Shown here piece after piece: positions 7,716-16,102 of a DNA stretch of 64,000 nucleotides (position 1 is its first letter; the number at the start of each line of letters is the position of its first letter). The stretch spans positions 1,240,001-1,304,000 of the forward strand of contig NZ_CP114288.1 in the NCBI RefSeq assembly GCF_027111335.1, in the 5' to 3' direction. This DNA comes from Flavobacterium aquiphilum (lineage in GTDB: Bacteria > Bacteroidota > Bacteroidia > Flavobacteriales > Flavobacteriaceae). The notes under the pieces were generated by a model. The model had not been told where the DNA came from, did not search any database, and worked only from the letters and a program-made list of their open reading frames with translations. The position numbers were made by a program, and so were the translations under genes.

Positions 7716-8288
7716 ATGATCAATATAGTTTTATTTGGTAAGCCAGGGGCAGGAAAAGGAACTCAGGCTGAGTTTTTAAAAGAAAAATACAATTTAACAC
7801 ACATTTCTACCGGAGATGTTTTTCGTTACAACTTGAAAAACGACACTCCATTAGGAAAAGAAGCAAGAGTGTATATGGATGCGGGAGACTTGGTACCAGA
7901 CGAGTTGACAACCAAAATGCTTATCGATGAAGTAAACAAAAATTTGGATTCCAAAGGGTTTTTATTCGACGGATATCCAAGAACAATCTCTCAAGCTATA
8001 GCGTTGGATGAATTTTTACCAACAATCGGATCAAGTGTAGCAGCGACAATTGCATTGGAAGCTGATGATAACATTTTGGTAGCCAGATTATTGGAAAGAG
8101 GAAAAACCAGCGGAAGAGTTGATGATCAGGACGAAGAAAAAATCAGAAACCGTTATCAGGAATACAACGAAAAAACGGCTCCGTTAGTGGGATACTATAA
8201 AGATCAAAACAAGTTTCACGCTGTAAACGGAATAGGATCTATTCAGGAAATTACTGAAAGATTGACATCGGTTATCGATAATTTATAG
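7716..8288 (+). CDS. adk: Adenylate kinase
   Basis: Adenylate kinase interconverts ATP plus AMP and two ADP. The 190-residue protein has the P-loop GKPGAGKGT at residues 8-16 and the AMP-binding HISTGDVFR. FDGYPRTISQA follows, and the LID segment is short (RGKTSGRVDDQDEEKIRNR). The lack of a CxxC zinc LID makes it the short bacterial form. The gene follows hpt by 32 nt and is probably in the same transcript. Directly after its stop begins a copy of an intergenic stem-loop repeat (8288-8442) that may also end transcription. Confidence 0.96.
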   Translation: MINIVLFGKPGAGKGTQAEFLKEKYNLTHISTGDVFRYNLKNDTPLGKEARVYMDAGDLVPDELTTKMLIDEVNKNLDSKGFLFDGYPRTISQAIALDEFLPTIGSSVAATIALEADDNILVARLLERGKTSGRVDDQDEEKIRNRYQEYNEKTAPLVGYYKDQNKFHAVNGIGSIQEITERLTSVIDNL

Positions 8289-8442
8289 GAGCAATTTCCA
8301 GCTGTACGTTACAAGTCCGCGTCCCGTTGTTTATTTTTCTAAAGCGCCTCACAAGCTTCTTTTAGTCGCTTTTGAGTCACTCATAAAAATTAAACAACGG
8401 GACTGTGGGCTTTTCACTTCCATCTGGGCTATGAAATTTCAT
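8288..8442 (+). repeat. Stem-loop repeat, copy A (interrupted by a longer loop)
   Basis: The left end GGAGCAATTTCCAGCTGT and the right end CTTCCATCTGGGCTATGAAA match the ends of two other intergenic elements in this window (13493-13621, reversed, and 33471-33556). Between them is a stem TCCCGTTGTTTA / TAAACAACGGGA with a loop of about 60 nt. The stem sequence differs from the other copies while the flanks are kept. The element fills the space between adk and the next gene. Confidence 0.65.
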
Positions 8443-8490
8443 TAAATAACAAGATTCCAAAAAGACAAAACATAAACGAATCATTAAACA

Positions 8491-9765
8491 TTGGAGATAG
8501 TAATAATATTTTTTCTGATAATCTTAAACGGGGTTTTCTCAATGTCGGAAATTGCACTGATTTCGGCGAGAAAAAACAGATTGGAAACCGCAGCAAAAAA
8601 AGGGAACAAAAGCGCCCAAATCGCTTTGGATTTAGCCAACTCCCCAAATAAGTTCCTGTCAACAGTACAAATAGGAATTACACTTATTGGGATACTTACG
8701 GGTATTTACAGCGGGGACAAAATCACCGAAGATGTGGAAGCTTTCGTAAAAGGCTTTCAGGTATTGGTTCCATTTGCCCATTCAATCGCCGTAGGGATTG
8801 TTGTTGTGATATTGACGTTTTTTTCTTTGGTATTGGGAGAATTGTTGCCAAAAAGAATCGGGTTGAATCATCCTGAAGGAATTGCTAAGGCAGTCGCCTT
8901 GCCGATGAGGGTTATTTCGGTAATTACAGCTCCTTTTATATGGTTGCTAACGACTTCGACGGAATTTTTATTAGACATCCTGCAAATAAAACCTACCGCT
9001 GACGGTAAAGTAACAGAGGAAGAGATAAAAGCGATAATCAAAGAAGGAACTGAGGTTGGCGAGGTTCAGGAAATAGAGCAGGATATCGTAGAGCGTGTTT
9101 TCCATATTGGTGACCGAAAAATAAATTCGTTGATGACGCACCGAAAATCGGTTATGCTTTTGCCCCTACATGCTGATAAGAATACGGTAAAGGATTTTAT
9201 GCTCAAAGAACTGCATTCTGTTTATCCAGTTTATGGCGAAAATTATGATGATATTGTTGGAGTAGTAAATTTGAAAAATATCTTCTCTCATTTTGATAAC
9301 GATAGTTTTAATTTGGCAGAAATTATGACCGAAGCTCCTTTTATGATGGAGCAAACTACTGCTTACAAAGCATTGGAACAGTTCAAGGAAACTGGAATTC
9401 ATTATGCGTTGGTTTCGGATGAATATGGGGTTTTTCAGGGGATCATTACGTTGAACGATATTCTTGAAGCATTGGTGGGTAATGCCTCCGATTTTTACAA
9501 GGATGATTTCCAATTAATAGAAAGAGAAGATGGAACCTGGATGGTAGATGGACATTATTCGCTGCATGATTTCCTTACGTATTTTGAGTTGGACGATTTG
9601 ATAAATGATTATGAAGTAACCACAGTAAGTGGATTAATAATGACCGAATTATCTCGTATTCCAAAGGAAGGAGAAAAGTTAATTTGGCAAAAATTTGAGT
9701 TGGAGGTCATCGATATGGATGGCGTGAAGATTGATAAAGTATTAGTTAAAGCTTTAAAAGTATAG
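8491..9765 (+). CDS. CNNM/CBS/CorC-domain membrane protein (hemolysin-family transporter)
   Basis: The 424-residue protein has an N-terminal CNNM membrane domain with about four helices (residues 1-165: ILNGVFSMSEIALIS, then the helix segment with SLVLGELLPKRIG). Two CBS repeats follow at about 200-330 (MTHRKSVMLLP; MTEAPFMME; SDEYGVFQGIITLNDILEAL). A C-terminal CorC_HlyC domain follows at about 345-424. The family includes Mg2+/Co2+ efflux proteins and the gliding protein GldE; by eye I cannot choose. The start must be the TTG at 8491, because an in-frame TAA lies at 8485-8487 and the next ATG would remove half of the first helix. Confidence 0.9.
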   Translation: MEIVIIFFLIILNGVFSMSEIALISARKNRLETAAKKGNKSAQIALDLANSPNKFLSTVQIGITLIGILTGIYSGDKITEDVEAFVKGFQVLVPFAHSIAVGIVVVILTFFSLVLGELLPKRIGLNHPEGIAKAVALPMRVISVITAPFIWLLTTSTEFLLDILQIKPTADGKVTEEEIKAIIKEGTEVGEVQEIEQDIVERVFHIGDRKINSLMTHRKSVMLLPLHADKNTVKDFMLKELHSVYPVYGENYDDIVGVVNLKNIFSHFDNDSFNLAEIMTEAPFMMEQTTAYKALEQFKETGIHYALVSDEYGVFQGIITLNDILEALVGNASDFYKDDFQLIEREDGTWMVDGHYSLHDFLTYFELDDLINDYEVTTVSGLIMTELSRIPKEGEKLIWQKFELEVIDMDGVKIDKVLVKALKV

Positions 9766-9787
9766 AGAATTTTGTTTCAAGTTTCAG

Positions 9788-9822
9788 GTTTCAAGTTAAC
9801 GGAACGGCAATCAACTTGAAAC
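9788..9822. repeat. Intergenic inverted repeat before obg
   Basis: GTTTCAAGTT and AACTTGAAAC form a perfect 10-bp inverted repeat with a 15-nt spacer. A further GTTTCAAGTTTCAG precedes the left arm. It lies 33 nt before the obg start and lacks a T tract, so it is more likely a small repeat or leader structure than a terminator. Confidence 0.5.
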
Positions 9823-9854
9823 TTTAAACATGGAACTATAATAAACAAATAAAA

Positions 9855-10853
9855 ATGACAGAGGGTAATTTTGTTGATTACGTAAAAATTTATGTTTCTT
9901 CAGGAAAAGGAGGGAAGGGATCTACGCATTTGCATAGAGAAAAGTTTATTGAAAAAGGAGGTCCCGATGGTGGTGACGGTGGACGAGGCGGACACATTTA
10001 TTTGGTGGGGAACAAAGGACTTTGGACTTTGTTTCACCTGAAATTTGCACGTCATATCAAGGGGGGGCACGGAGGAGATGGAGGATCTGACAGAAGTACT
10101 GGTGCTGATGGAGAAGATAAATACATCGAAGTTCCGTTAGGGACTGTCGTAAAAGATAAAGAAACAGGAGAAATTCTTTTCGAAGTTACCGAAGATGGTG
10201 AGAAAAAAATACTTGCCAAAGGAGGTAAAGGAGGTTTGGGGAACTGGCACTTTAGAAGTTCGACGAATCAAACACCAAGATATGCACAACCTGGATTGCC
10301 GGGAGTGGAAATGGATGTGATTTTGGAGTTAAAAGTCTTGGCAGACGTAGGATTGGTAGGTTTTCCAAATGCAGGAAAATCAACTTTATTGTCAGTGCTG
10401 ACTTCGGCAAAACCAAAAATTGCCGATTATCCGTTTACGACCTTAAAACCGAATCTTGGAATTGTGGCTTACAGGGATTTTCAATCATTTGTAATTGCTG
10501 ATATTCCGGGAATTATTGAAGGTGCTGCCGAAGGAAAAGGGCTTGGCCATTATTTCTTGCGTCATATTGAACGTAATTCGACTTTGTTGTTTTTAGTTCC
10601 TGTTGATACGCCAAATATTAAGGAAGAGTATGATATTTTGGTTAATGAATTGACAAAGTATAATCCTGAAATGTTGGATAAAGAACGTTTGTTGGTGATT
10701 TCGAAAATCGATATGCTGGATGATGAGCTGAAAGCCGAATTGAAAACACAATTAGACGAAGAATTCAAGGGTATTCCTTATTTGTTTATTTCATCGGTGG
10801 CTCAACAAGGTTTGACCGAATTGAAAGATAAGCTTTGGAAAATGCTGAATTAA
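9855..10853 (+). CDS. obg: Obg-family GTPase
   Basis: Obg is an essential ribosome-associated GTPase acting in 50S assembly and growth control. Residues 1-160 form the glycine-rich Obg fold ([38 protein letters not shown]). The G domain follows with G1 GFPNAGKST at about 169-177, a TTLKPNLG switch, G3 [11 protein letters not shown]4 SKID in place of NKxD, and G5 SSVAQQG. The protein is 332 residues and lacks the extra C-terminal domain of some Gram-positive Obg proteins. The last 28 bases, including the stop, are repeated once 2.5 kb downstream. Confidence 0.96.
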   Translation: MTEGNFVDYVKIYVSSGKGGKGSTHLHREKFIEKGGPDGGDGGRGGHIYLVGNKGLWTLFHLKFARHIKGGHGGDGGSDRSTGADGEDKYIEVPLGTVVKDKETGEILFEVTEDGEKKILAKGGKGGLGNWHFRSSTNQTPRYAQPGLPGVEMDVILELKVLADVGLVGFPNAGKSTLLSVLTSAKPKIADYPFTTLKPNLGIVAYRDFQSFVIADIPGIIEGAAEGKGLGHYFLRHIERNSTLLFLVPVDTPNIKEEYDILVNELTKYNPEMLDKERLLVISKIDMLDDELKAELKTQLDEEFKGIPYLFISSVAQQGLTELKDKLWKMLN

Positions 10854-10854
10854 G
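10827..10854 (+). repeat. Direct repeat, left copy (tail of obg)
   Basis: These 28 bases, which include the last codons and stop of obg, recur at 13370-13397 with a single mismatch. The two copies flank the T9SS cargo gene exactly. Confidence 0.9.
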
Positions 10855-10882
10855 GAATAATATTTTTTAAAACATAAATAGA

Positions 10883-10918
10883 CCACTAATAAATCCAATT
10901 TGTTAGTGGCTTTTTTTT
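10883..10918 (+). terminator. Terminator after obg
   Basis: CCACTAA-t-AAAT pairs with ATTT-g-TTAGTGG around a CCA loop, and eight T follow. It lies about 30 nt after the obg stop and closes the obg transcript. Confidence 0.85.
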
Positions 10919-11007
10919 GGACTTAAAGCAGAAGGTTTATTCATAACAATTAAATCTAAATTAACAATATTTCTTTTATTATATTTATCCAATTATTTAA
11001 AAGAATT

Positions 11008-13374
11008 ATGAAAGATATTTACTTACTATTCTGTTTATTTCCTTTATTTGTTTTTAGCCAAGATCTTTCAACAGATTATAAGATTTATCCAAAGCCTTTT
11101 GGAAAAATAGTCTATACAAATAAAAAGTTAGCAACTTCATCATTTGAATTTTGTGATACAGATCGAGATGGAATTGTTTCTGTAAATATAGAAGAATTAA
11201 AAAATCGTGTATTGGATGCTAATCCGCCACAAATAAATGTAGATTCTGGTGTTTATATAGGAACAAGTTCTGGTGAAATACAACTAGTTACTAATTTAAC
11301 AACAAACCCTACTGTAAAAAAAATATGCTCTATTAATAATCTAGCAATAACTGATATTGCCTATAACCAAAACGGTGATATGTATGTTTGTAGCGGGTAT
11401 AATATTTACAAAATAAATAAAACAGATTGTACTACTGATAATGTATATACTTTTAATGGAATAGCTATTAATTCTCTGTCATTCGATAGGCAATCAAATA
11501 TTTATTTTGGAGGTTCGGATTCAAAAGTATATCGTCTCGATAATGGAAACTATAATCAATCTTTTTTATGGAATGATTTCTTAGGTGGTAGGCCCGCAGG
11601 CGATTTTGTAATGTTTGGAGATAAAATGTATATCGCTTGGAATAATAATGGAAGTTGTCTGCTTTATGAAGTAACTGTCAATAATAACATGAATTATGTT
11701 TCGCATAAAGTTTTAGGAAATCTTCCAAATGGCACCTACGGTTTAGCTAGTGAACTAGGTAGTTTATATGGTGTTACTGCAAATCAGTTGTTTAGGATAA
11801 AAATCAATTTAAATTCTATCGAGAATGAAGTTATTTTAAATAATAATAATTTTTTAGGAGGGCAATGGTTTGGGGCAGCAGGGAAAAATGAAGCTGTGGC
11901 TTTTGATGTGAAGGCATATGAAACAGCTGCTGATGCTCAAAATCAAGTGAATGCGTTGCCGTCTAACTGGAACAATACAATTCCATGGGGACAAACAATA
12001 TATGTAGTTATTAAAAACACTGTCAATCAACAATCTAATGTTGTACCGGTTGATATAAAAATAGAAACAGCTCCCTTATATACAAATCCTAAAAACATTG
12101 AACATTGTGAATTAGATACAAATGCGTCTATTTTTGATATCAATCATACTGTTTCTGAAATTATTGGGTCACAAACCAATTTGACTGTTAGTTTTCATAA
12201 ATCTGAAATAGATGCAACGAATGGCAGTAGTCCCTTACCGACTCTCTATACCATCAGTGGGAAATATGCAAAAGTATATTTTAGAGTAACAAATCCATCA
12301 ACAGGTTGTTTTTCTGTTTCAAGTTTTGATTTAATCATAAATTCGTCTCCAGTTTTTACGATACCAAAAGATGTTTCAATTTGTGATAAATTCCCTTTAA
12401 ATTTTAATTTTAAAGCTGTCGAATCTGAGATTATAGGAAATCAATCTAATTTAAAAGTAACGTTTTATGAATCTGATGCTGATGCTTTAAATAATAGTAA
12501 TCCGTTACCAGAAATTTACACTTTTAATAGTAGTCCCAAGCCTATTTATTTTAGGGTAACCAATGTGTTAACAGGATGTTTTTTGGTATCTAAATTTGGA
12601 TTTAATTTAAATTTAAGGACTATTTTTTCTAATCCTAAAGACCTTATTATTTGTCAGTCGCCAAATTTAAATTATAAGTTGGACAATTTTGATCCTCAAA
12701 TTCAAGAGATTCGAAATGGACAAAATAATAATATTGCTGGGTTTTACAATTCCTATGATGATGCTTCCAATAAAATCAATGAAATAACTTTTCCTTATAA
12801 CGTTAAGAAAAAAGAGAATGAGATTTTTTTTAGAGTTGAAAATTCGTCGATGGCTAGTTGTTTTGATGTAGGTTCTTTTTTTATTTATTTAAGGGCAGAA
12901 AATCAAAATGCTAATATTCCTTTTTCAGTAAAAATCAGTGATTGGAAAAGTGAAAGAAATGAAATAGAAATTTTGGCATCTGGTAATTATGAATATTCTA
13001 TAGATGGTTTAATATATCAGGATATCCCTGTTTTTAAAGATTTATTACCTGGAGAATATCAAATTTTTATAAGAGATAGGGGTAGTTGTTCTGTAATCAG
13101 TGAAAAGGTTTTTTTAATGATGTACCGAAATTTTTTCACACCCAATGGTGATGGAATAAATGATTATTGGAATGTTATAGCTTCTTCAGGTGGTGCCAAT
13201 GTAAAGATTATGATTTATGATAGATATGGCAAGTTTATCAAGAGTCTAAAAGGTGACAGTATAGGTTGGGATGGTAATTATAATAATAACCCAATGCCTT
13301 CTTCGGATTATTGGTTTGAAATAGTTACTGAACAAGGAAAGATACTAAAAGGACATTTTTCTTTAAAACGATAA
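11008..13374 (+). CDS. Secreted T9SS cargo protein with type-B (gliding-associated) C-terminal sorting domain
   Basis: The 788-residue protein begins with a signal peptide (about residues 1-18, ending FVFSQ). The first third (about 70-300) has short beta repeats such as AITDIAYNQNGDMYVCSG and INSLSFDRQSNIYFGG, suggesting a propeller. Three related modules follow from about residue 350, each opening with NPK or IPKD plus a cysteine and holding YFRVTNxxTGCF. The last 80 residues (FFTPNGDGINDYW onward, from about 708, ending GHFSLKR) are the CHU_C/type-B T9SS sorting domain. It is probably a surface protein. No catalytic motif is seen. It lies between two copies of a 28-bp repeat derived from obg. 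Confidence 0.88.
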   Translation: MKDIYLLFCLFPLFVFSQDLSTDYKIYPKPFGKIVYTNKKLATSSFEFCDTDRDGIVSVNIEELKNRVLDANPPQINVDSGVYIGTSSGEIQLVTNLTTNPTVKKICSINNLAITDIAYNQNGDMYVCSGYNIYKINKTDCTTDNVYTFNGIAINSLSFDRQSNIYFGGSDSKVYRLDNGNYNQSFLWNDFLGGRPAGDFVMFGDKMYIAWNNNGSCLLYEVTVNNNMNYVSHKVLGNLPNGTYGLASELGSLYGVTANQLFRIKINLNSIENEVILNNNNFLGGQWFGAAGKNEAVAFDVKAYETAADAQNQVNALPSNWNNTIPWGQTIYVVIKNTVNQQSNVVPVDIKIETAPLYTNPKNIEHCELDTNASIFDINHTVSEIIGSQTNLTVSFHKSEIDATNGSSPLPTLYTISGKYAKVYFRVTNPSTGCFSVSSFDLIINSSPVFTIPKDVSICDKFPLNFNFKAVESEIIGNQSNLKVTFYESDADALNNSNPLPEIYTFNSSPKPIYFRVTNVLTGCFLVSKFGFNLNLRTIFSNPKDLIICQSPNLNYKLDNFDPQIQEIRNGQNNNIAGFYNSYDDASNKINEITFPYNVKKKENEIFFRVENSSMASCFDVGSFFIYLRAENQNANIPFSVKISDWKSERNEIEILASGNYEYSIDGLIYQDIPVFKDLLPGEYQIFIRDRGSCSVISEKVFLMMYRNFFTPNGDGINDYWNVIASSGGANVKIMIYDRYGKFIKSLKGDSIGWDGNYNNNPMPSSDYWFEIVTEQGKILKGHFSLKR

Positions 13375-13397
13375 ACTTTGGAAAATGCTGAATTAAG
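13370..13397 (+). repeat. Direct repeat, right copy (duplicated obg tail)
   Basis: This is a 27/28 match to 10827-10854, with A for G at the sixth base. It overlaps the stop codon of the T9SS cargo gene and has no coding role here, so it is a relic of duplication or recombination. Confidence 0.9.
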
Positions 13398-13417
13398 ATT
13401 ATTTGAAATTTGATAGC

Positions 13418-13451
13418 AAAAGGTGTTCTAGAAATAGAGCACCTTTTTTTT
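13418..13451 (+). terminator. Terminator after the T9SS cargo gene
   Basis: AAAAGGTGTTCT pairs with AGAGCACCTTTT (one G-T pair) around a 6-nt loop and is followed by T residues. It lies 20 nt past the duplicated obg tail, so it may be the original obg terminator displaced by insertion. Confidence 0.85.
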
Positions 13452-13492
13452 GTAACATCAAAACCTGTCAGGTCTCGAAATGTTCCTCACTA

Positions 13493-13621
13493 AAAAAGCA
13501 AAATGTTTCTCTTTAGCCGCGATAGAAATGGAAATCCTTGTGGGTCTCGTCTTTTGGGACGAGATCCACAAGATTGAAGTGAATAGCGGGAGGATTCTTT
13601 CTGAAAAAGCAAAATTTTTCT
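13493..13621 (-). repeat. Stem-loop repeat, copy B, flanked by an 18-bp direct repeat
   Basis: Read on the minus strand, it has the left end TCCCGCTATTCACTTCAATC, a long hairpin (arms TTGTGGATCTCGTC and GACGAGACCCACAA, one mismatch, loop CCAAAA) and the right end GGATTTCCATTTCTATCGCG followed by GCTA. The ends match copies A and C. The element is bounded by AAAAAGCAAAATGTTTCT (13493-13510) and AAAAAGCAAAATTTTTCT (13604-13621). Further out, ACATCAAAAC (13455-13464) and GTTTTGATGT (13642-13651) are inverted. It takes up most of the 511-base gap between the T9SS gene and the S46 peptidase gene. Confidence 0.7.
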
Positions 13622-13751
13622 GCTCCAAAAAAAGTAATAAAGTTTTGATGTAGAGGTGTTTTTCAGGAATAAAAGATGTAATGGTATTTTGAATAATTCG
13701 TAAATTATGATTGAATTGAATCGTTTTGATTGTGTTTATTTTAATGTTGAA

Positions 13752-13781
13752 TTGTTCGGATTGAGAAAATGATTATATTCG
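13752..13781 (+). promoter_or_regulatory. Candidate promoter of the S46 peptidase
   Basis: TTG, 19 nt and TATATTCG lie about 105 nt before the start. The -7 box differs from TAnnTTTG at one base. The remaining gap sequence between the stem-loop repeat and the gene shows nothing else. Confidence 0.4.
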
Positions 13782-13885
13782 CATCACTAAAAATATTCGG
13801 AATGAAGTCGCTTGATTTTTAATTTTCTATAGAAAATTAATTTGAAATGGCTGACTCTATTTTAATTTAACTAATAAAAATATTT

Positions 13886-16030
13886 ATGAAAAAAATTGTG
13901 TTATTCTTGGTCATGTGCCTTTCAGCTTTTCCGGTAAAAGCCGATGAGGGGATGTGGTTTTTAATGTTTATTGAAAGATTGAACCATAGAGATATGGAAA
14001 AAATGGGTCTGCAATTGACCGCCGAAGAAATTTACAGCATCAATCACCATAGTTTGAAAGATGCAGTAGTGCAATTCAACGGAGGCTGTACGGCAGAAAT
14101 CGTTTCGAAAGACGGTTTGGTTCTGACCAACCACCACTGTGGATACAGTGCCATTGCTGAACTTTCTTCGGCTGAGCAAAATTATTTGAGAGATGGTTTT
14201 TGGGCAAAAGAAAGAAGTGCGGAGATGAAACCAAAATCATTATACGTTCGTTTCTTCGTTCGTATGGACGATGTTTCGAAAAGAATTTTATCGAAAGTAA
14301 ATGATAAAATGACCGAAACCGAAAGAAACAAAATCATTCAACAAGAAATTGCGTTAATAGAAAAAGAAAATAGTGAAGGAGGAAAATATACCGTTTCTGT
14401 TCGTCCATTTTTTCAAGGAAATGAATATTACTATTTTGTTTATCAGGATTATACCGATGTTCGTTTAGTGGGGACACCTCCGGAAAGCGTTGGTAAATTT
14501 GGAGGAGATACAGATAACTGGGAATGGCCACGTCAAACGGGTGATTTCTCAATGTTTAGAGTATATGCTGATAAAGATGGAAATCCAGCGGCATACTCAA
14601 AAGATAATGTGCCATTGCAACCAAAACATTATTTGCCTGTAAGTATCAAAGGGGTAAAAGAAAATGATTTTGCTATGATCTTGGGCTATCCGGGAAGAAC
14701 AAACCGTTGGATGCCTGCTGGAGGAATCGAACAAAACGTGAAATATGCTTATCCTGCTTGGGTTGAAGGTGCCAAAACCGGAATGGACCAAATGAAAAAG
14801 TATATGGACAAAGATGCAACAGTTCGTTTGCAATATGCTTCAAAATATGCTTCTACGGCTAATTATTGGAAAAACCGTCAGGGTATGATTGACGCTTTAA
14901 CCAAAGCAGGAACTGCAAAAACTAAAGCGGCTCAGGAAGCGAAATTCAATGCTTGGGCTAATAAACCTGAGAACAAAGAAAAATACGGAAACGTAATTGC
15001 TACAATCAATAAGTATTATGTCGAGACCAATTTAAAATCGCGTCACGATAATTATTTGACACAATTATTACGTACTTCTGCTTATGGTGTTGCGCCGGCA
15101 ACTATTGGAAATGCTTTAATTGGCTATTACAAGGAAACTGATAATAACAAAGCACAAATGCTTCCTAAGATTACTGCTTTGATCGGAAATGTTTATGGCG
15201 ATTTTTATGCTCCTGCGGAAAAAGATATTCTTGCAGCGCAATTGAATTTGTATGCATCGAAAGGAGCTGAATACGGTTTGGCACCTGAAATTGCTAAAAT
15301 GAAAGCAGCTAACAACGGTGACTTTACCAATGATGTAAACAATGCAATTTCGAAAAGTATTTTTGCAAATAAAGAAGCTATAACTGCTTTTATGGAAAAT
15401 CCAAAACCAGAAGTTATTGCCACAGATCCTTTATTTGTTATCTCAAATGATTTGATTGCGAAATTCAGAGCAAAATCACCAGAACAATTGAAAGCGGATG
15501 ATGATTTTGCGATTGCTTACCGCGAATTGGTTGAAGGTTTAAGAACTTCTAAATTGAACGCGATTCAATATCCGGATGCCAACTCAACATTAAGACTGAC
15601 TTATGGAAAAGTTCGCGCTTTGCCAGCAGACAAACGTAATGATGCTAAAATCAATAATTATACAGACATGCAAAGTATGGTGAAAAAGTACAAAGCAGGT
15701 GATCAGGAGTTTGATTTGCCAGCTCGTTTGTTGGAATTAAACAAAGCAAAAGATTTTGGGCAGTATGCAGACAAGGCGGGTTATATGCCAATAAATTTCT
15801 TGACTGATAACGATATTACAGGAGGAAATTCAGGTTCTCCAGTTTTAAATGGAAAAGGAGAATTAATCGGAATTGCTTTTGATGGAAACATCGAAGCGAT
15901 GGCAGGCGATGTTATTTTTGATTCGAAATTGCAAAGAACGATCAACGTTGATATTCGTTATGTACTTTGGATTATTGATAAATACGCTGGAGCTAAAAAC
16001 ATTATTGATGAAATGACAATCGTGAAATAA
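13886..16030 (+). CDS. S46-family dipeptidyl-peptidase, DPP7-like
   Basis: This secreted serine exopeptidase removes dipeptides from peptide N-termini. The 714-residue protein has a signal peptide ending near residue 19 (PVKAD). The catalytic histidine lies in LTNHHCGY (H83/H84), and the nucleophile S649 in TGGNSGSPV. Eighteen residues after the serine is G667, the position that is Gly in DPP7 (hydrophobic P1) and Arg in DPP11 (Asp/Glu P1), so DPP7-type specificity is expected. Length and the MWF motif at the mature N-terminus are typical. It acts in the periplasm on peptides taken up by SusCD-like systems. It is a single-gene unit that shares a bidirectional terminator with the convergent gene. 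Confidence 0.94.
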   Translation: MKKIVLFLVMCLSAFPVKADEGMWFLMFIERLNHRDMEKMGLQLTAEEIYSINHHSLKDAVVQFNGGCTAEIVSKDGLVLTNHHCGYSAIAELSSAEQNYLRDGFWAKERSAEMKPKSLYVRFFVRMDDVSKRILSKVNDKMTETERNKIIQQEIALIEKENSEGGKYTVSVRPFFQGNEYYYFVYQDYTDVRLVGTPPESVGKFGGDTDNWEWPRQTGDFSMFRVYADKDGNPAAYSKDNVPLQPKHYLPVSIKGVKENDFAMILGYPGRTNRWMPAGGIEQNVKYAYPAWVEGAKTGMDQMKKYMDKDATVRLQYASKYASTANYWKNRQGMIDALTKAGTAKTKAAQEAKFNAWANKPENKEKYGNVIATINKYYVETNLKSRHDNYLTQLLRTSAYGVAPATIGNALIGYYKETDNNKAQMLPKITALIGNVYGDFYAPAEKDILAAQLNLYASKGAEYGLAPEIAKMKAANNGDFTNDVNNAISKSIFANKEAITAFMENPKPEVIATDPLFVISNDLIAKFRAKSPEQLKADDDFAIAYRELVEGLRTSKLNAIQYPDANSTLRLTYGKVRALPADKRNDAKINNYTDMQSMVKKYKAGDQEFDLPARLLELNKAKDFGQYADKAGYMPINFLTDNDITGGNSGSPVLNGKGELIGIAFDGNIEAMAGDVIFDSKLQRTINVDIRYVLWIIDKYAGAKNIIDEMTIVK

Positions 16031-16050
16031 TATTTTATTCGATTGTAAAT

Positions 16051-16086
16051 AAAAAACCGTCCTAATGAAAATTGGGATGGTTTTTT
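16051..16086. terminator. Bidirectional terminator between convergent genes
   Basis: AAAAAACCGTCCTAAT and ATTGGGATGGTTTTTT pair around GAAA with two G-T type interruptions, and A/T tracts lie on both sides. It serves the S46 peptidase gene on the plus strand and the glycosyltransferase gene on the minus strand. Confidence 0.88.
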
Positions 16087-16102
16087 ATTTACATAAGGGG
16101 AA

